From JACVRW01 sp963803245 (GTDB lineage: Bacteria; Actinomycetota; Thermoleophilia; Solirubrobacterales; Thermoleophilaceae): DNA of 64,000 bases. Shown here piece after piece: positions 25,855 to 34,023 of this stretch. The translations under genes and the position numbers were made by a program. The stretch is from NCBI GenBank assembly GCA_963803245.1, contig CAWDLI010000016.1:124001-188000 (forward strand). The letters run 5' to 3'. The notes beneath the pieces are model-generated. The model ran no database searches. It saw only the letters and a program-made list of their open reading frames with translations, and was not told the DNA's origin. How positions within the stretch are numbered: position 1 is the stretch's first letter; each line of letters starts with the position of its first letter.

Positions 25855-26352
25855 ATGGGCGACCCGGCCCCTGAGCTTGCCGAGCTGGAACGGGCCCTCG
25901 CTTACGCCCACCGCGCGATCGCCCGGCGCGAGCAGACGGTGGCCCAGGTGAGGGACCTGCTGGAGCGGCGCGGGGTGGAGGCGGCCACGGCGGACGCCGC
26001 CGTGGAGGAGCTGGTCAGCAGCGGTCTGGTGGACGACGCGCGGTTCGCGCGGCACTTCGCGGGCGATAAGCGCGATCTCGAGCAGTGGGGCTCCACGCGC
26101 ATCGCGCGCGAGCTGGAGAAGCGCGGCATCGGGGCCGACCAGATCGCCGCGGTGGTGGGCGAGAACGACCGCCGCGACGAGCTCGACACCGCCCGCGTGC
26201 TGCTGGAGCGGCGCCTGCCGCAAGCGCCCCGGGACGACCGCGAGCGCGACCGCGCCTGGCGCCTCCTCGTGCGGCGCGGCTACGAGCCCGAGCTGGCCTA
26301 TGAGGCCGTGCGTGAGCACGAGCGCGCGGGCGGCGGCGTGGACGCCGCCTGA
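25855..26352 (+). CDS. recX: Regulatory protein RecX
   Basis: A 165-residue modulator of RecA filaments. It has the helical triple-repeat RecX architecture: AHRAIARREQTVAQVRDLLERRG, then DAAVEELVSSGLVDDARFARHF, then WGSTRIARELEKRGI and a final RAWRLLVRRGYEPELAYEAV. The ATG is 18 bp after recA, so it should share the LexA-controlled transcript. A separate promoter and a long structured leader follow before rny. Confidence 0.94.
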   Translation: MGDPAPELAELERALAYAHRAIARREQTVAQVRDLLERRGVEAATADAAVEELVSSGLVDDARFARHFAGDKRDLEQWGSTRIARELEKRGIGADQIAAVVGENDRRDELDTARVLLERRLPQAPRDDRERDRAWRLLVRRGYEPELAYEAVREHERAGGGVDAA

Positions 26353-26365
26353 CGCCGCCCACGGG

Positions 26366-26394
26366 TTGCCAGGGCACCGGAGCGTGGTTACCCT
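26366..26394 (+). promoter_or_regulatory. Sigma-A-type promoter for the rny leader
   Basis: TTGCCA at 26366-26371 (one mismatch to TTGACA) and TACCCT at 26389-26394 are separated by exactly 17 bases. It is the best-formed promoter I found in the window. Transcription would begin near 26401, giving about 290 bases of untranslated leader before rny. Confidence 0.6.
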
Positions 26395-26400
26395 CATGTG

Positions 26401-26691
26401 AAGCGGCCTGGCACGGCCGCCGTGAGACCGGAACGCAGTACATGGCAACCCTTAGACAGATACGACGATCGGCGGGTGGAACCCCGCGACACCTCACCGT
26501 CCAGACCCCGACGAGAACGGCTCTCAGAGCCTGTACGAGCGTTCAGGAAGGGCCGTAGGCCAGGCGCGCGCCGTCCCACGGCGCGCGGCCGAGCACTGCA
26601 CGTCCATCGTCTCGCGGCGCTGAGCCGCACCGCTCGACAAATTTGAGATCGAGACCCGGCGTCCGTGCGCCGGACCAAGGAGACGTGCGAG
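26401..26691 (+). ncRNA. Candidate structured RNA / long 5' leader of rny
   Basis: This 291-base stretch encodes no convincing protein but contains five perfect hairpins in the sense strand: 26403-26420 (6-bp stem GCGGCC/GGCCGC), 26472-26487 (GCGGG/CCCGC around a TGGAAC loop), 26519-26531 (GGCTC/GAGCC), 26566-26586 (8-bp stem GCGCGCCG/CGGCGCGC) and 26656-26673 (CCGGCG/CGCCGG). The last stem ends just before the AAGGAG ribosome binding site of rny at 26677-26682. It could be a regulatory leader, a site where RNase Y controls its own message, or a small RNA. I do not recognise it as a known class; it lacks the core motifs of c-di-GMP, c-di-AMP, tmRNA, RNase P and SRP RNAs. Confidence 0.5.
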
Positions 26692-28182
26692 ATGGAGATC
26701 GTGTTGGCTGCGCTCGTAGCAGCGGCGGTCGCGGTGGTGGTGGTCCTGTTCGTGCAGCGGCCGCGCGCGCTTGCCGCGAACGGCGGCGGGTCCGTCACTG
26801 CGCCCGAGCGGGCCGAGCCCGTGGCCGCGCCCATGGGGGCCGCCCGGCGCGACGAGCTCGAGGAGGAGCTCCTCGCGCGGCGCTCTGAGCTCGCGCGCCT
26901 GGAGGAGCGCCTGCGGGCGCGTGAGGGCACGCTCGACATCAAGGAGACCGAGCTGGCCGAGAAGGAGCGCTCGCTCGAGGACCGCCGGCGCAACCTGGAC
27001 CACGGCCGCGAGGAGCTGCGCGAGTCGAAGCGGGATCAGATCCGCGAGCTCGAGCGTGTGGCAGGCCTGAGCGCGGGCCAGGCCAAGCAGATCATGATGC
27101 GCGAGCTCGAGGACGAGCTGCGCCACGACAGCGCCCGGCTCATACGCCAGGTGGAGGAGGAGGCTCGCCGCGACGCCGACAGGCGCGCCCGCAGCATCCT
27201 CGCCACGGTGATGCAGCGGCTCGCCTCCGGGCACGCCGTGGAGACCACCGTGTCCGTGGTCGAGCTCAAGTCCGATGAGCTAAAGGGCCGGATCATCGGC
27301 CGCGAGGGCCGCAACATCCGCGCACTCGAGACGCTCACCGGTATCGACTTCATCATCGACGACACGCCGGGAGCGGTGCTGCTGTCGGGGTTCGACGGCG
27401 TGCGCCGCGAGATCGCCCGGCTCACGCTCGAGCGCCTGCTGGTGGACGGCCGCATCCACCCGGCCCGGATCGAGGAGGCCTACCAGCAGGCAAAGGGTGA
27501 GATCGACAACCACGTGGTCGAGATCGGCGAGCAGGCCGTGTTCGAGGCGAACGTGGGCTCCGTGCATCCCGAGCTGGTGAAGCTTCTCGGTCGCCTGCGC
27601 TTCCGCACGAGCTACGGCCAGAACGTGCTGGCCCACTCGGTCGAGTGCTCGCGCCTGGCCGCCATGCTCGCCGCGGAGCTGGGGGCGGACGCGCGCGTGG
27701 CCGCCAGGGCGGCGCTGCTGCACGACATCGGCAAGGCCGTGTCGCACGAGACCGAGGGCCCGCACGCGCTCGTTGGCGGGGAGCTCGCGCGCCGCTGGAA
27801 GGAGACCGAGGCCGTGGCGCACGCCATGGAGGCGCACCACAACGAGGTCGAGCCGCAGACCGTGGAGGCGGTGATCGTCCAGGTCGTGGACGCCCTCTCG
27901 GGCGCGCGGCCGGGCGCGCGAGGCGAGTCGCTCGAGCACTACGTCAAGCGGCTCCACGAGCTCGAGGAGATCGCGGGCCGGCACGCGGGCGTCGAGAAGG
28001 TCTACGCGATGCACGCAGGCCGGGAGATCCGCGTGATCGTGCAGCCCGAGCACATCGACGACGACGCGGCCGCGCTGCTGTCGCGCCAGATCGCCCGCGA
28101 CGTCGAGCGAGAGCTCGAGTACCCGGGTCAGATCAAGGTCACGGTGATCCGCGAGAGCCGCGCCACCGACTACGCTCGCTGA
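26692..28182 (+). CDS. rny: Ribonuclease Y
   Basis: A 496-residue membrane-anchored endoribonuclease. The start is the ATG at 26692, which has AAGGAG nine bases before it and gives an N-terminal membrane helix (VLAALVAAAVAVVVVLFV). A long charged coiled coil (about 45-150) follows, then a KH domain (GRIIGREGRNIRALETLTGIDFIIDD-type, residues about 200-260) and an HD domain with metal residues in VLAHSVECSRLAAML, AALLHDIGKAVSHE and AHHNEVEPQ. RNase Y initiates mRNA decay. It is preceded by a long structured leader and followed by miaB after 5 bp. Confidence 0.96.
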   Translation: MEIVLAALVAAAVAVVVVLFVQRPRALAANGGGSVTAPERAEPVAAPMGAARRDELEEELLARRSELARLEERLRAREGTLDIKETELAEKERSLEDRRRNLDHGREELRESKRDQIRELERVAGLSAGQAKQIMMRELEDELRHDSARLIRQVEEEARRDADRRARSILATVMQRLASGHAVETTVSVVELKSDELKGRIIGREGRNIRALETLTGIDFIIDDTPGAVLLSGFDGVRREIARLTLERLLVDGRIHPARIEEAYQQAKGEIDNHVVEIGEQAVFEANVGSVHPELVKLLGRLRFRTSYGQNVLAHSVECSRLAAMLAAELGADARVAARAALLHDIGKAVSHETEGPHALVGGELARRWKETEAVAHAMEAHHNEVEPQTVEAVIVQVVDALSGARPGARGESLEHYVKRLHELEEIAGRHAGVEKVYAMHAGREIRVIVQPEHIDDDAAALLSRQIARDVERELEYPGQIKVTVIRESRATDYAR

Positions 28183-28187
28183 CTCGC

Positions 28188-29510
28188 ATGAAGAAGTACC
28201 ACCTCACCACGTTCGGGTGCCAGATGAACGAGCACGACTCCGAGCGGATGAAGGGCATGCTCGACTCGCTCGGGTACGCGGAGGTGGACGAGCGCGCCGC
28301 CGCAGACCTGATCCTCTTCAACACCTGCTCCATCCGCGAGAAGGCGGACACCCGGCTGGTGGGCCACCTCGGCGAGGCCAAGCGCCTCAAGACCGAGGAC
28401 CCCAGTCGCGTGGTGGGGGTCGGCGGCTGCTGGTCGCAGTCGGTGAAGGAGGGAGTGTTCGAGCTCTTCCCGTTCGTGGACGTTGCGTTCGGGCCCGGGC
28501 AGGTGCACAGGCTGGCCGAGTTCCTCACGAGCGACAGCCTGAGCGCCCAGGGTTACTTCGAGTTCGAGGGCTTCACCGGGCACCTCCCGATGAAGCGCGG
28601 TCGCGAGTTCCAGGCCTGGGTCCAGATCTCGGTGGGCTGCAACTGCGCGTGCTCCTACTGCATCGTGCCCTCCACGCGAGGGCGCGAGGTCTCGCGCCCG
28701 CTCGCGGAGCTCCGGGCCGAGGTGGAGCGGCTTGCCGCCGACGGCGTTCGCGAGGTCACGCTCCTCGGCCAGAACGTCTGCTCCTACGGACGCGACCTGC
28801 CACGGGGAGAGAAGGCGACCTTCGCCGAGCTGCTCGCGGAGGTGGACGCCGTGGAGGGCATCGGGCGGATCCGCTACACGAGCCCGCACCCGAAGGACAT
28901 CCGCGAGGACGTGATCAGCGCGCACGTGGAGCTGCCCTCGGTGTGCGAGCACATCCATCTGCCGCTCCAGTCGGGCTCGACGCGGATCCTCAAAGCGATG
29001 CGCCGCACCTACGGCCGCGAGCGCTACCTCGACCGGGTGGCCATGATCCGTGAGCGGGCACCCGACTGCTCGCTCAGCACGGACATCATCGTGGGCTTCC
29101 CCGGCGAGACCGACGAGGACTTCGAGGAGACGATGGCGGTGGTGGACGAGGTGCGCTTCGACTCCGCGTTCACCTTCGCGTTCTCCCCGCGGCGCGGCAC
29201 CGAGGCGGCCACGCTCGGCGGACAGGTGGCGCATGACGTGAAGGGCGAGCGCATGGAGAGGCTCGTCGACACGGTCCAGCGCCACGCCACAGAGCGCGCG
29301 CAGCGGTTCGTTGGGCGCACCATGGAGGTGCTCGTGGAGGGACCCTCGCGGAACGACGCCGCGCGGCTGCGCGGGCGCACCCGGCACAACAAGACCGTGA
29401 ACTTCGCCGGCCTGGCAGAGCCGGGGGAGCTTGCGCAGGTGGAGATCGCCTCGGCCACGAGCACCACGCTCGCGGGCGAAGAGGCGTTGCTCGCCCGCCT
29501 CGCCGGCTGA
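28188..29510 (+). CDS. miaB: tRNA-2-methylthio-N6-dimethylallyladenosine synthase
   Basis: A 440-residue radical SAM methylthiotransferase acting on i6A37 of tRNA. The N-terminal UPF0004 domain has three cluster cysteines (TFGCQMNEHDSE, NTCSIREKA, VGGCWSQ). The radical SAM cluster is C151, C155 and C158 in GCNCACSYCIVPSTRGRE. A C-terminal TRAM domain (GRTMEVLVEG ... GRTRHNKTVNF) closes the protein. The enzyme that makes its substrate, miaA, lies about 0.9 kb downstream, separated by a reverse-strand lipoprotein gene. The ATG is 5 bp after rny. Confidence 0.96.
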   Translation: MKKYHLTTFGCQMNEHDSERMKGMLDSLGYAEVDERAAADLILFNTCSIREKADTRLVGHLGEAKRLKTEDPSRVVGVGGCWSQSVKEGVFELFPFVDVAFGPGQVHRLAEFLTSDSLSAQGYFEFEGFTGHLPMKRGREFQAWVQISVGCNCACSYCIVPSTRGREVSRPLAELRAEVERLAADGVREVTLLGQNVCSYGRDLPRGEKATFAELLAEVDAVEGIGRIRYTSPHPKDIREDVISAHVELPSVCEHIHLPLQSGSTRILKAMRRTYGRERYLDRVAMIRERAPDCSLSTDIIVGFPGETDEDFEETMAVVDEVRFDSAFTFAFSPRRGTEAATLGGQVAHDVKGERMERLVDTVQRHATERAQRFVGRTMEVLVEGPSRNDAARLRGRTRHNKTVNFAGLAEPGELAQVEIASATSTTLAGEEALLARLAG

Positions 29511-29520
29511 TCCCCGCGAG

Positions 29521-30345
29521 CTAGCGGGGCAGCACGCGCTCGAGCTCTCGCAGCGCCGCGCGCGCGGCCAGCAGCCCGTCGCCCTCCCACCAGAGGCGAT
29601 CGTCGATCACGATCGCCTTGGTGAGCCCGAGCCGGGCCAGCGAGGTGTGGACACCCGGCGCGTGTGAGACGAGGACCACGTCCGCGCCCTCGCGCTCCCC
29701 GGCGGGCACGAGTCCGGCGTCGAGGAGCACCTTGCCCGGGAACGCCTCGGGCCGTGCCACGCGCAGGCCACCGCGCACGATCCTCACCACGGCCACGCGC
29801 GTGCCCTCGGCCGACCGCAGCCGTCCGCGAGCCCGCGCAGCCGTGCGGTCCCAGCGCTTGAGGAGGGCCTCGGCGTCATTGGTCCTGCCGAGCGCCTCGC
29901 CGAACAGGCGCAGGTCGAGCTTCCAATTTGCCGCGATGCCTCCCTCGCTGAACACCGTAGGAGCGATCTTGCTCAGTCGCTCCCAGAGGCGGCCGTGGAC
30001 GGCCTTGTTCCCGAGGATCACGTCCGGATCGATCAACTTGACGCGCAGCAGGTGCGCGCCCAGGAGCGCGCGGCCCACCTCAACGCCGTCGCGGCGCAGG
30101 TAGGCCGGGGCCCGGCCGCCGGGCAGCAGTGCGGCCACGGGCCGGTCGCCCAGTGCCAGGATCGCGTCGAGGGCCCCGTCGCTCAGCGCCAGCGGGCGGT
30201 CGGCCTGGCCGGGAACCTTGCTCTCGCCGCTCGCGTGGGCGACCTTGAGCGGCTTGGCGTTCTCGCGCTCCTCGTCGAAGCCGCTGCCGCAGCCCGCCGC
30301 GAGCAGGGCGGTGGCCGCGAGGAGGGCTTGAAGGCGACGGGACAT
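29521..30345 (-). CDS. ABC transporter substrate-binding lipoprotein (Fe3+-siderophore/cobalamin type)
   Basis: A 274-residue lipoprotein. The ATG at 30345 gives a signal peptide with lipobox LLAAGC (lipidated Cys19). The body follows the TroA/FepB-like pattern: an N-lobe with LDAILALGDRPVAALLPGG, the segment LIDPDVILGNK, a long connecting helix (GEALGRTNDAEALLKRWDRTAARARGRL) and a C-lobe with VVLVSHAPGVHTSLARLGL. It should deliver iron-siderophore, haem or cobalamin to a permease, but no permease or ATPase gene is adjacent, so the ligand is unknown. It lies divergently to miaA and convergently to miaB. Confidence 0.8.
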   Translation of the reverse strand: MSRRLQALLAATALLAAGCGSGFDEERENAKPLKVAHASGESKVPGQADRPLALSDGALDAILALGDRPVAALLPGGRAPAYLRRDGVEVGRALLGAHLLRVKLIDPDVILGNKAVHGRLWERLSKIAPTVFSEGGIAANWKLDLRLFGEALGRTNDAEALLKRWDRTAARARGRLRSAEGTRVAVVRIVRGGLRVARPEAFPGKVLLDAGLVPAGEREGADVVLVSHAPGVHTSLARLGLTKAIVIDDRLWWEGDGLLAARAALRELERVLPR

Positions 30346-30388
30346 CGTCCGTATTCCTAGTGCATCGGGGCGTGGCCATACTGGGCGC

Positions 30389-31291
30389 GTGGACGTGATC
30401 GCCCTGTTCGGGCCCACCGGGGTGGGCAAGACCGCGGTCGCCATCGCGCTGGCCGAGCGGCTTCGGGCGTCGGGCGAGGACCCGGTGGCGGTGTCGGCGG
30501 ATGCGTTGCAGGTCTATCGGGGACTGGAGTTGCTCAGCGGCGCCGCGGACGCGCGGGAGCAGGCGCGGCTCGAGCACCGGCTGCTCTCGTTCGTGCCGGT
30601 CGGCGACACCTTCTCCGCCGGGGCCTTCGCCGAGCGGGCGCGGCCCGAGATCGACGCTGCGCTGGCCGCGAGCCGGCGTCCGCTCGTGGTGGGCGGCACC
30701 GGTCTCTACCTCCAGGCGGCGCTGACGGACCTCGAGCTGCGGCCGCCGCCGGAGGACGGCATCCGGCGGCGCCTCGAAGCCGATCTGGCCGCGCGTGGCG
30801 CTGCGGCCCTCCATGCGGACCTCGTCGCGCGCGACGCGCGCGCGGGCGGGGCGATCGAGCCCGGCGACCGCACCCGGGTCCTCCGCGCTCTCGAGCTGCT
30901 GGAGATGGGTGAGGACCCTGCGCCCTCCGGGGAGCGGTCCGAGCTCTGGACCGCTCGTCTGCGCCACCCCACGGTCCTGTGCGGCCTCGTGATGGACCGG
31001 GAGGTCCTGTACGAGCGGATCGACGAGCGGGTGGAGGCGATGGTCGCGGCGGGCGCGGCCGAGGAGGTCCGGCGCGCCGACGCCGCCGGCGCGTCGCGCA
31101 CCGCCCGCGCCGCGCTCGGCTTCGAGGAGCTGCTGGCCGGCGACGTCGAGGCGATGAAGCGGCGCACGCGCAACTACGCGAAACGCCAGCTCACGTGGAT
31201 GCGGCGGCTCCCGGCCGTTCACACGATCGACGTGACGAGCCGCGACGCCGACGGCGCCGCCGCCGAGATCGAGCGACTCGCCCGTGGGTAG
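30389..31291 (+). CDS. miaA: tRNA dimethylallyltransferase
   Basis: A 300-residue enzyme that adds dimethylallyl to A37 of tRNAs reading U-initial codons. The P-loop GPTGVGKT is at the N-terminus, followed by SADALQVYRGLEL (the catalytic aspartate region), VVGGTGLYLQAAL and the C-terminal RNYAKRQLTWMRR. It starts at a GTG six bases after CATACT (30377-30382), a plausible -10 box for a leaderless message. dapF follows after 11 bp. Confidence 0.95.
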   Translation: MDVIALFGPTGVGKTAVAIALAERLRASGEDPVAVSADALQVYRGLELLSGAADAREQARLEHRLLSFVPVGDTFSAGAFAERARPEIDAALAASRRPLVVGGTGLYLQAALTDLELRPPPEDGIRRRLEADLAARGAAALHADLVARDARAGGAIEPGDRTRVLRALELLEMGEDPAPSGERSELWTARLRHPTVLCGLVMDREVLYERIDERVEAMVAAGAAEEVRRADAAGASRTARAALGFEELLAGDVEAMKRRTRNYAKRQLTWMRRLPAVHTIDVTSRDADGAAAEIERLARG

Positions 31292-31302
31292 AGTGCCGCG
31301 CC

Positions 31303-32151
31303 GTGCGCTTCGAGAAATGGCAGGCGCTCGGCAACGACTACGTGATCGTGGACGAGAACGAGCTTCCCTTTCCCCTGACCCCGGGTCGGGTGCGCGCGCT
31401 GTGCGCGCCCCACACCGGGATCGGCTCGGACGGCATCCTCCTCCTCAGCCGCGACGACGAGCCCGGCTACGCGGCGAGCCTGCGGATCTTCAATCCCGAC
31501 GGCTCGGAGTCCGAGCTCTCGGGCAACGGCGTGCGCGAGGCGGTGCTCTACCTGCGCCGCAACGGCTGGGTCGACGAGGACAGCTTCTCGGTACGCACCG
31601 CGGCGGGCGAGATACGCCCGCGCATCACAGGGCCCGACACCTGCACCGTCGGCATGGGAACCGCCCAGCTCCGCTCCGAGCGCGACTTTCCCAGCGGCGG
31701 TGAGGACGGCACGGGCGTGATCGAAGCGGACGACAGGGAGTTCGCCTTCCGGTTCGTGCAGGTGGGCAACCCGCAGTGCTCGATCGAGCTGGAGGAGGGT
31801 CTGGAGGACCTGGACCTCGCGCGCTACGGCGCCCCGATCGAGCGGCACGAGTGGTTCCCGCGGCGCACGAACGTCTCGTTCTGGACGCGGACGGGCGAGC
31901 ACGAGATCCGTGCGCGCATCTTCGAGCGCGGGGTGGGGGAGACCATGTCCTCGGGCACGGGGGCCTCCGGCGCCGCCGTGGCCGCTGTCCTGGGCGGCTT
32001 GGAGAGCCCCGTGACGGTGCTGCTCGACGGCGGCCGGCTCGAGGTGGAGGTGGGCGAGGACATGCAGGTGAACCTGACGGGCTGGGCGGTGCCGGTGTAC
32101 CGCGGCGAGCTGAGCGACGAGCTGGTGGGGGCCATCCGTGAGATCGAGTAA
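31303..32151 (+). CDS. dapF: Diaminopimelate epimerase homologue with both catalytic cysteines replaced by serine
   Basis: A 282-residue DapF-fold protein. Substrate-contact motifs are conserved: GNDYVIVD, FNPDGSESE, GNPQCS, RRTNVSFW and FERGVGET. In characterised enzymes the acid/base pair is Cys73 in CGNG and Cys217 in CGTG. Here residue 73 is serine (SGNGVR) and residue 217 is serine (SSGTGA); the numbering coincides exactly. The normal two-cysteine mechanism is therefore absent, and the protein may be inactive, altered in chemistry, or a slow serine-based variant. The GTG at 31303 is chosen as start because of the RFEKWQALGNDY N-terminus and a TAGAGT box eight bases upstream. It overlaps dapL. 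Confidence 0.88.
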   Translation: MRFEKWQALGNDYVIVDENELPFPLTPGRVRALCAPHTGIGSDGILLLSRDDEPGYAASLRIFNPDGSESELSGNGVREAVLYLRRNGWVDEDSFSVRTAAGEIRPRITGPDTCTVGMGTAQLRSERDFPSGGEDGTGVIEADDREFAFRFVQVGNPQCSIELEEGLEDLDLARYGAPIERHEWFPRRTNVSFWTRTGEHEIRARIFERGVGETMSSGTGASGAAVAAVLGGLESPVTVLLDGGRLEVEVGEDMQVNLTGWAVPVYRGELSDELVGAIREIE

Positions 32152-33295
32152 ACGCCTGGAGCTGCTGCCGCCGTACCTGTTCGCCGAGCTGGAGCGCAAG
32201 ATCACGGCGAAGAAGGCCGCCGGCGTCGACGTGATCAGCCTCGGCATCGGCGACCCGGACACGCCGACGCCACCCGAGGTGGTGGCCGCGCTCGCGCGAG
32301 CGGCGTCCGACCCCGGCACCCACCAGTACCCGTCGAACCGCGGGCGCCCGGAGCTGCGCGAGTCGCTCGCGCGCTTCTACGCGCGGCGCTTCGGCGTGGA
32401 GCTCGACCCGGCCTCCGAGATCGTGCCGGCCCTGGGCGCCAAGGAGGCGGTCTTCAACCTCAACCTCGCGTTCCTGGACCCCGGTGACGCCGCGCTTGCC
32501 GCGGATCCCGGCTATCCCGTCTACACCGGCGGACCGCTGCTGGCGGGCGGCGAGGCCGTGCTGATGCCGCTGCTGCCCGAGCGCGGCTTCGCTCCCGACC
32601 TGGAGGCGGTGGCGCCGGCGGACCGCGGCCGTGCCCGCCTGATGTTCCTCAACTATCCGAACAACCCGACCGGTGCGGTCGTGCCCGACGGGCTCTTCGA
32701 GGAGGCGGTCGAGTTCGGACACCGCCACGACGTGCTGATCGTGCACGACGCGTCCTACACGGAGACGACCTTCGACGGCTACGTGGCCCCGAGCTTCCTC
32801 GAGACGCCGGGGGCGCGCGAGGTGGGCATCGAGGTGTTCTCGCTCTCCAAGGGCTGGAACATGACCGGCTGGCGCACCGCGGCGGTGGTGGGGAACGCGG
32901 AGGCGGTCGAGGCCTACTGGCGGCTGAAGACGAACATCGACTCGGGCATGTTCGAGGCGGTTCAGCTGGCCGCGGCGGCCGCGCTCGAGGCCGGCCCGCC
33001 GGCCGGGATGACCGAGGTGTACGCCCGCCGCCGCGACCTCGTGTGCGGGGCGCTCGCGGAGATCGGCGTGGACGTCACGCCCCCGCGCGGCACGATCTAC
33101 GTCTGGGCGCCGGTGCCGGCAGGGCACGACTCCGCCTCGTTCTGCGAGCTGGTGCTCGAGGAGTCCGGGGTGGTGGTCTCCCCGGGCGGCGCCTACGGCC
33201 CGAACGGAGAGGGGTTCTTCCGGATCTCGCTCACCGTGCCGGACGAGCGCCTGGCCGAGGCCGTGGACCGGCTCCGATCGAACATGGGGGGCTGA
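32138..33295 (+). CDS. dapL: LL-diaminopimelate aminotransferase (DapL type)
   Basis: A 385-residue fold-type I PLP enzyme. The N-terminus SKRLELLPPYLFAELERKI and VISLGIGDPDTPTP closely follow the DapL family, which converts tetrahydrodipicolinate to LL-diaminopimelate in one step. Other motifs are GTHQYPSNRGRPELRE, LMFLNYPNNPTGAV and the PLP lysine in SLSKGWNMTGWR. The GTG start lies 14 bases inside dapF, so the two are co-translated. The pairing with dapF supports a role in diaminopimelate synthesis rather than general transamination. Confidence 0.88.
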   Translation: MRSSKRLELLPPYLFAELERKITAKKAAGVDVISLGIGDPDTPTPPEVVAALARAASDPGTHQYPSNRGRPELRESLARFYARRFGVELDPASEIVPALGAKEAVFNLNLAFLDPGDAALAADPGYPVYTGGPLLAGGEAVLMPLLPERGFAPDLEAVAPADRGRARLMFLNYPNNPTGAVVPDGLFEEAVEFGHRHDVLIVHDASYTETTFDGYVAPSFLETPGAREVGIEVFSLSKGWNMTGWRTAAVVGNAEAVEAYWRLKTNIDSGMFEAVQLAAAAALEAGPPAGMTEVYARRRDLVCGALAEIGVDVTPPRGTIYVWAPVPAGHDSASFCELVLEESGVVVSPGGAYGPNGEGFFRISLTVPDERLAEAVDRLRSNMGG

Positions 33296-33299
33296 GGCG

Positions 33300-34013
33300 G
33301 TGCACTACTGCGGCGTCGTGCCGCTCCAGGGCGCACTCCAGCTGGCGGTGCTCGAGGAAGTGCGCACGGCCGAGCCGCCGATCCGGCTGAGCGCGCTGTT
33401 CTTCGAGCCGGGTAACGCCGAGCAGGTGGCTGCGGAGCTCCGCGCCCTGAGCGACGTGGTGCTTGCGATCGGCGCCCCGCTCTCGAGCACCGGCGACGGC
33501 ACGCCGCGGGCCACCGACACGTTGCTCGCCGCACGCGGCGTGACACCCCAGGCGCCCAACGCCGAGCTGGTGCGCCTGGCAGGCCTCCTCGACGGCATGG
33601 CGGTCTATCGCCCAGAGGAGCACGCCGAGGAGAGCGGTCCCGTCGGCGAGGGCGCCTACCGGGCGTTTCCGCTCTTCGAGACGAACGCCGACGGCGTCTT
33701 CTGCTCCCTCCAGGGCCGGAGGCTCCCGGCCAAGCGCCACCCGCTGGGCATGCAGCTGCGCATCGGCGAGCTCGCGGGCGACCACGTGGTCGACGAGGGC
33801 GGCGACCTCTGGCATCGCCGGATCGAGGAGCTGGACGCCGCGGCCTGCGCCCTCTGCGCCCACCGCTATGCCGTCGGGCACGCTTCGTGGGTGGGAGCGC
33901 CGGAGGACGGGGTGATCGTCCTGCCCGGCTCCTCGCTGCCCAACGAGTTCCCACGGGCGGGCGTGCTGCCCCCGGTGGAGCGCCTCCAGCTGCCACCCGT
34001 CACGCACGCCTAG
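33300..34013 (+). CDS. DUF429-like protein of unknown function
   Basis: A 237-residue soluble protein starting at GTG, four bases after dapL. The central region has AIGAPLSSTGDG and a string of conserved-looking motifs (FPLFETNADGVFCSL, LGMQLRIGEL), and the end has RRIEELDAAACALCAHRYA followed by EDGVIVLP. That C-terminal pattern, a helix with E-x-DAxxCAxxAxxYA then a GxIVLP strand, resembles DUF429 proteins, predicted RNase H-fold nucleases. The N-terminal nuclease motif is not clear, so the family call is tentative and no activity is assigned. It is probably co-transcribed with dapL. Confidence 0.55.
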   Translation: MHYCGVVPLQGALQLAVLEEVRTAEPPIRLSALFFEPGNAEQVAAELRALSDVVLAIGAPLSSTGDGTPRATDTLLAARGVTPQAPNAELVRLAGLLDGMAVYRPEEHAEESGPVGEGAYRAFPLFETNADGVFCSLQGRRLPAKRHPLGMQLRIGELAGDHVVDEGGDLWHRRIEELDAAACALCAHRYAVGHASWVGAPEDGVIVLPGSSLPNEFPRAGVLPPVERLQLPPVTHA

Positions 34014-34023
34014 ACTTGAAGAG

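Noticed and set aside
26472..26487. T-box-like GGGTGGAACC in the rny leader
   Set aside because: The T-box core would continue directly into GCG, but here two extra C follow and the element forms a simple hairpin. No stem I specifier region was recognised, so it is only noted within the leader finding.
30979..31302. An N-terminal extension of dapF by 108 codons
   Set aside because: The extension overlaps miaA in another frame and lacks homology. The GTG at 31303 gives the correct DapF N-terminus and numbering.
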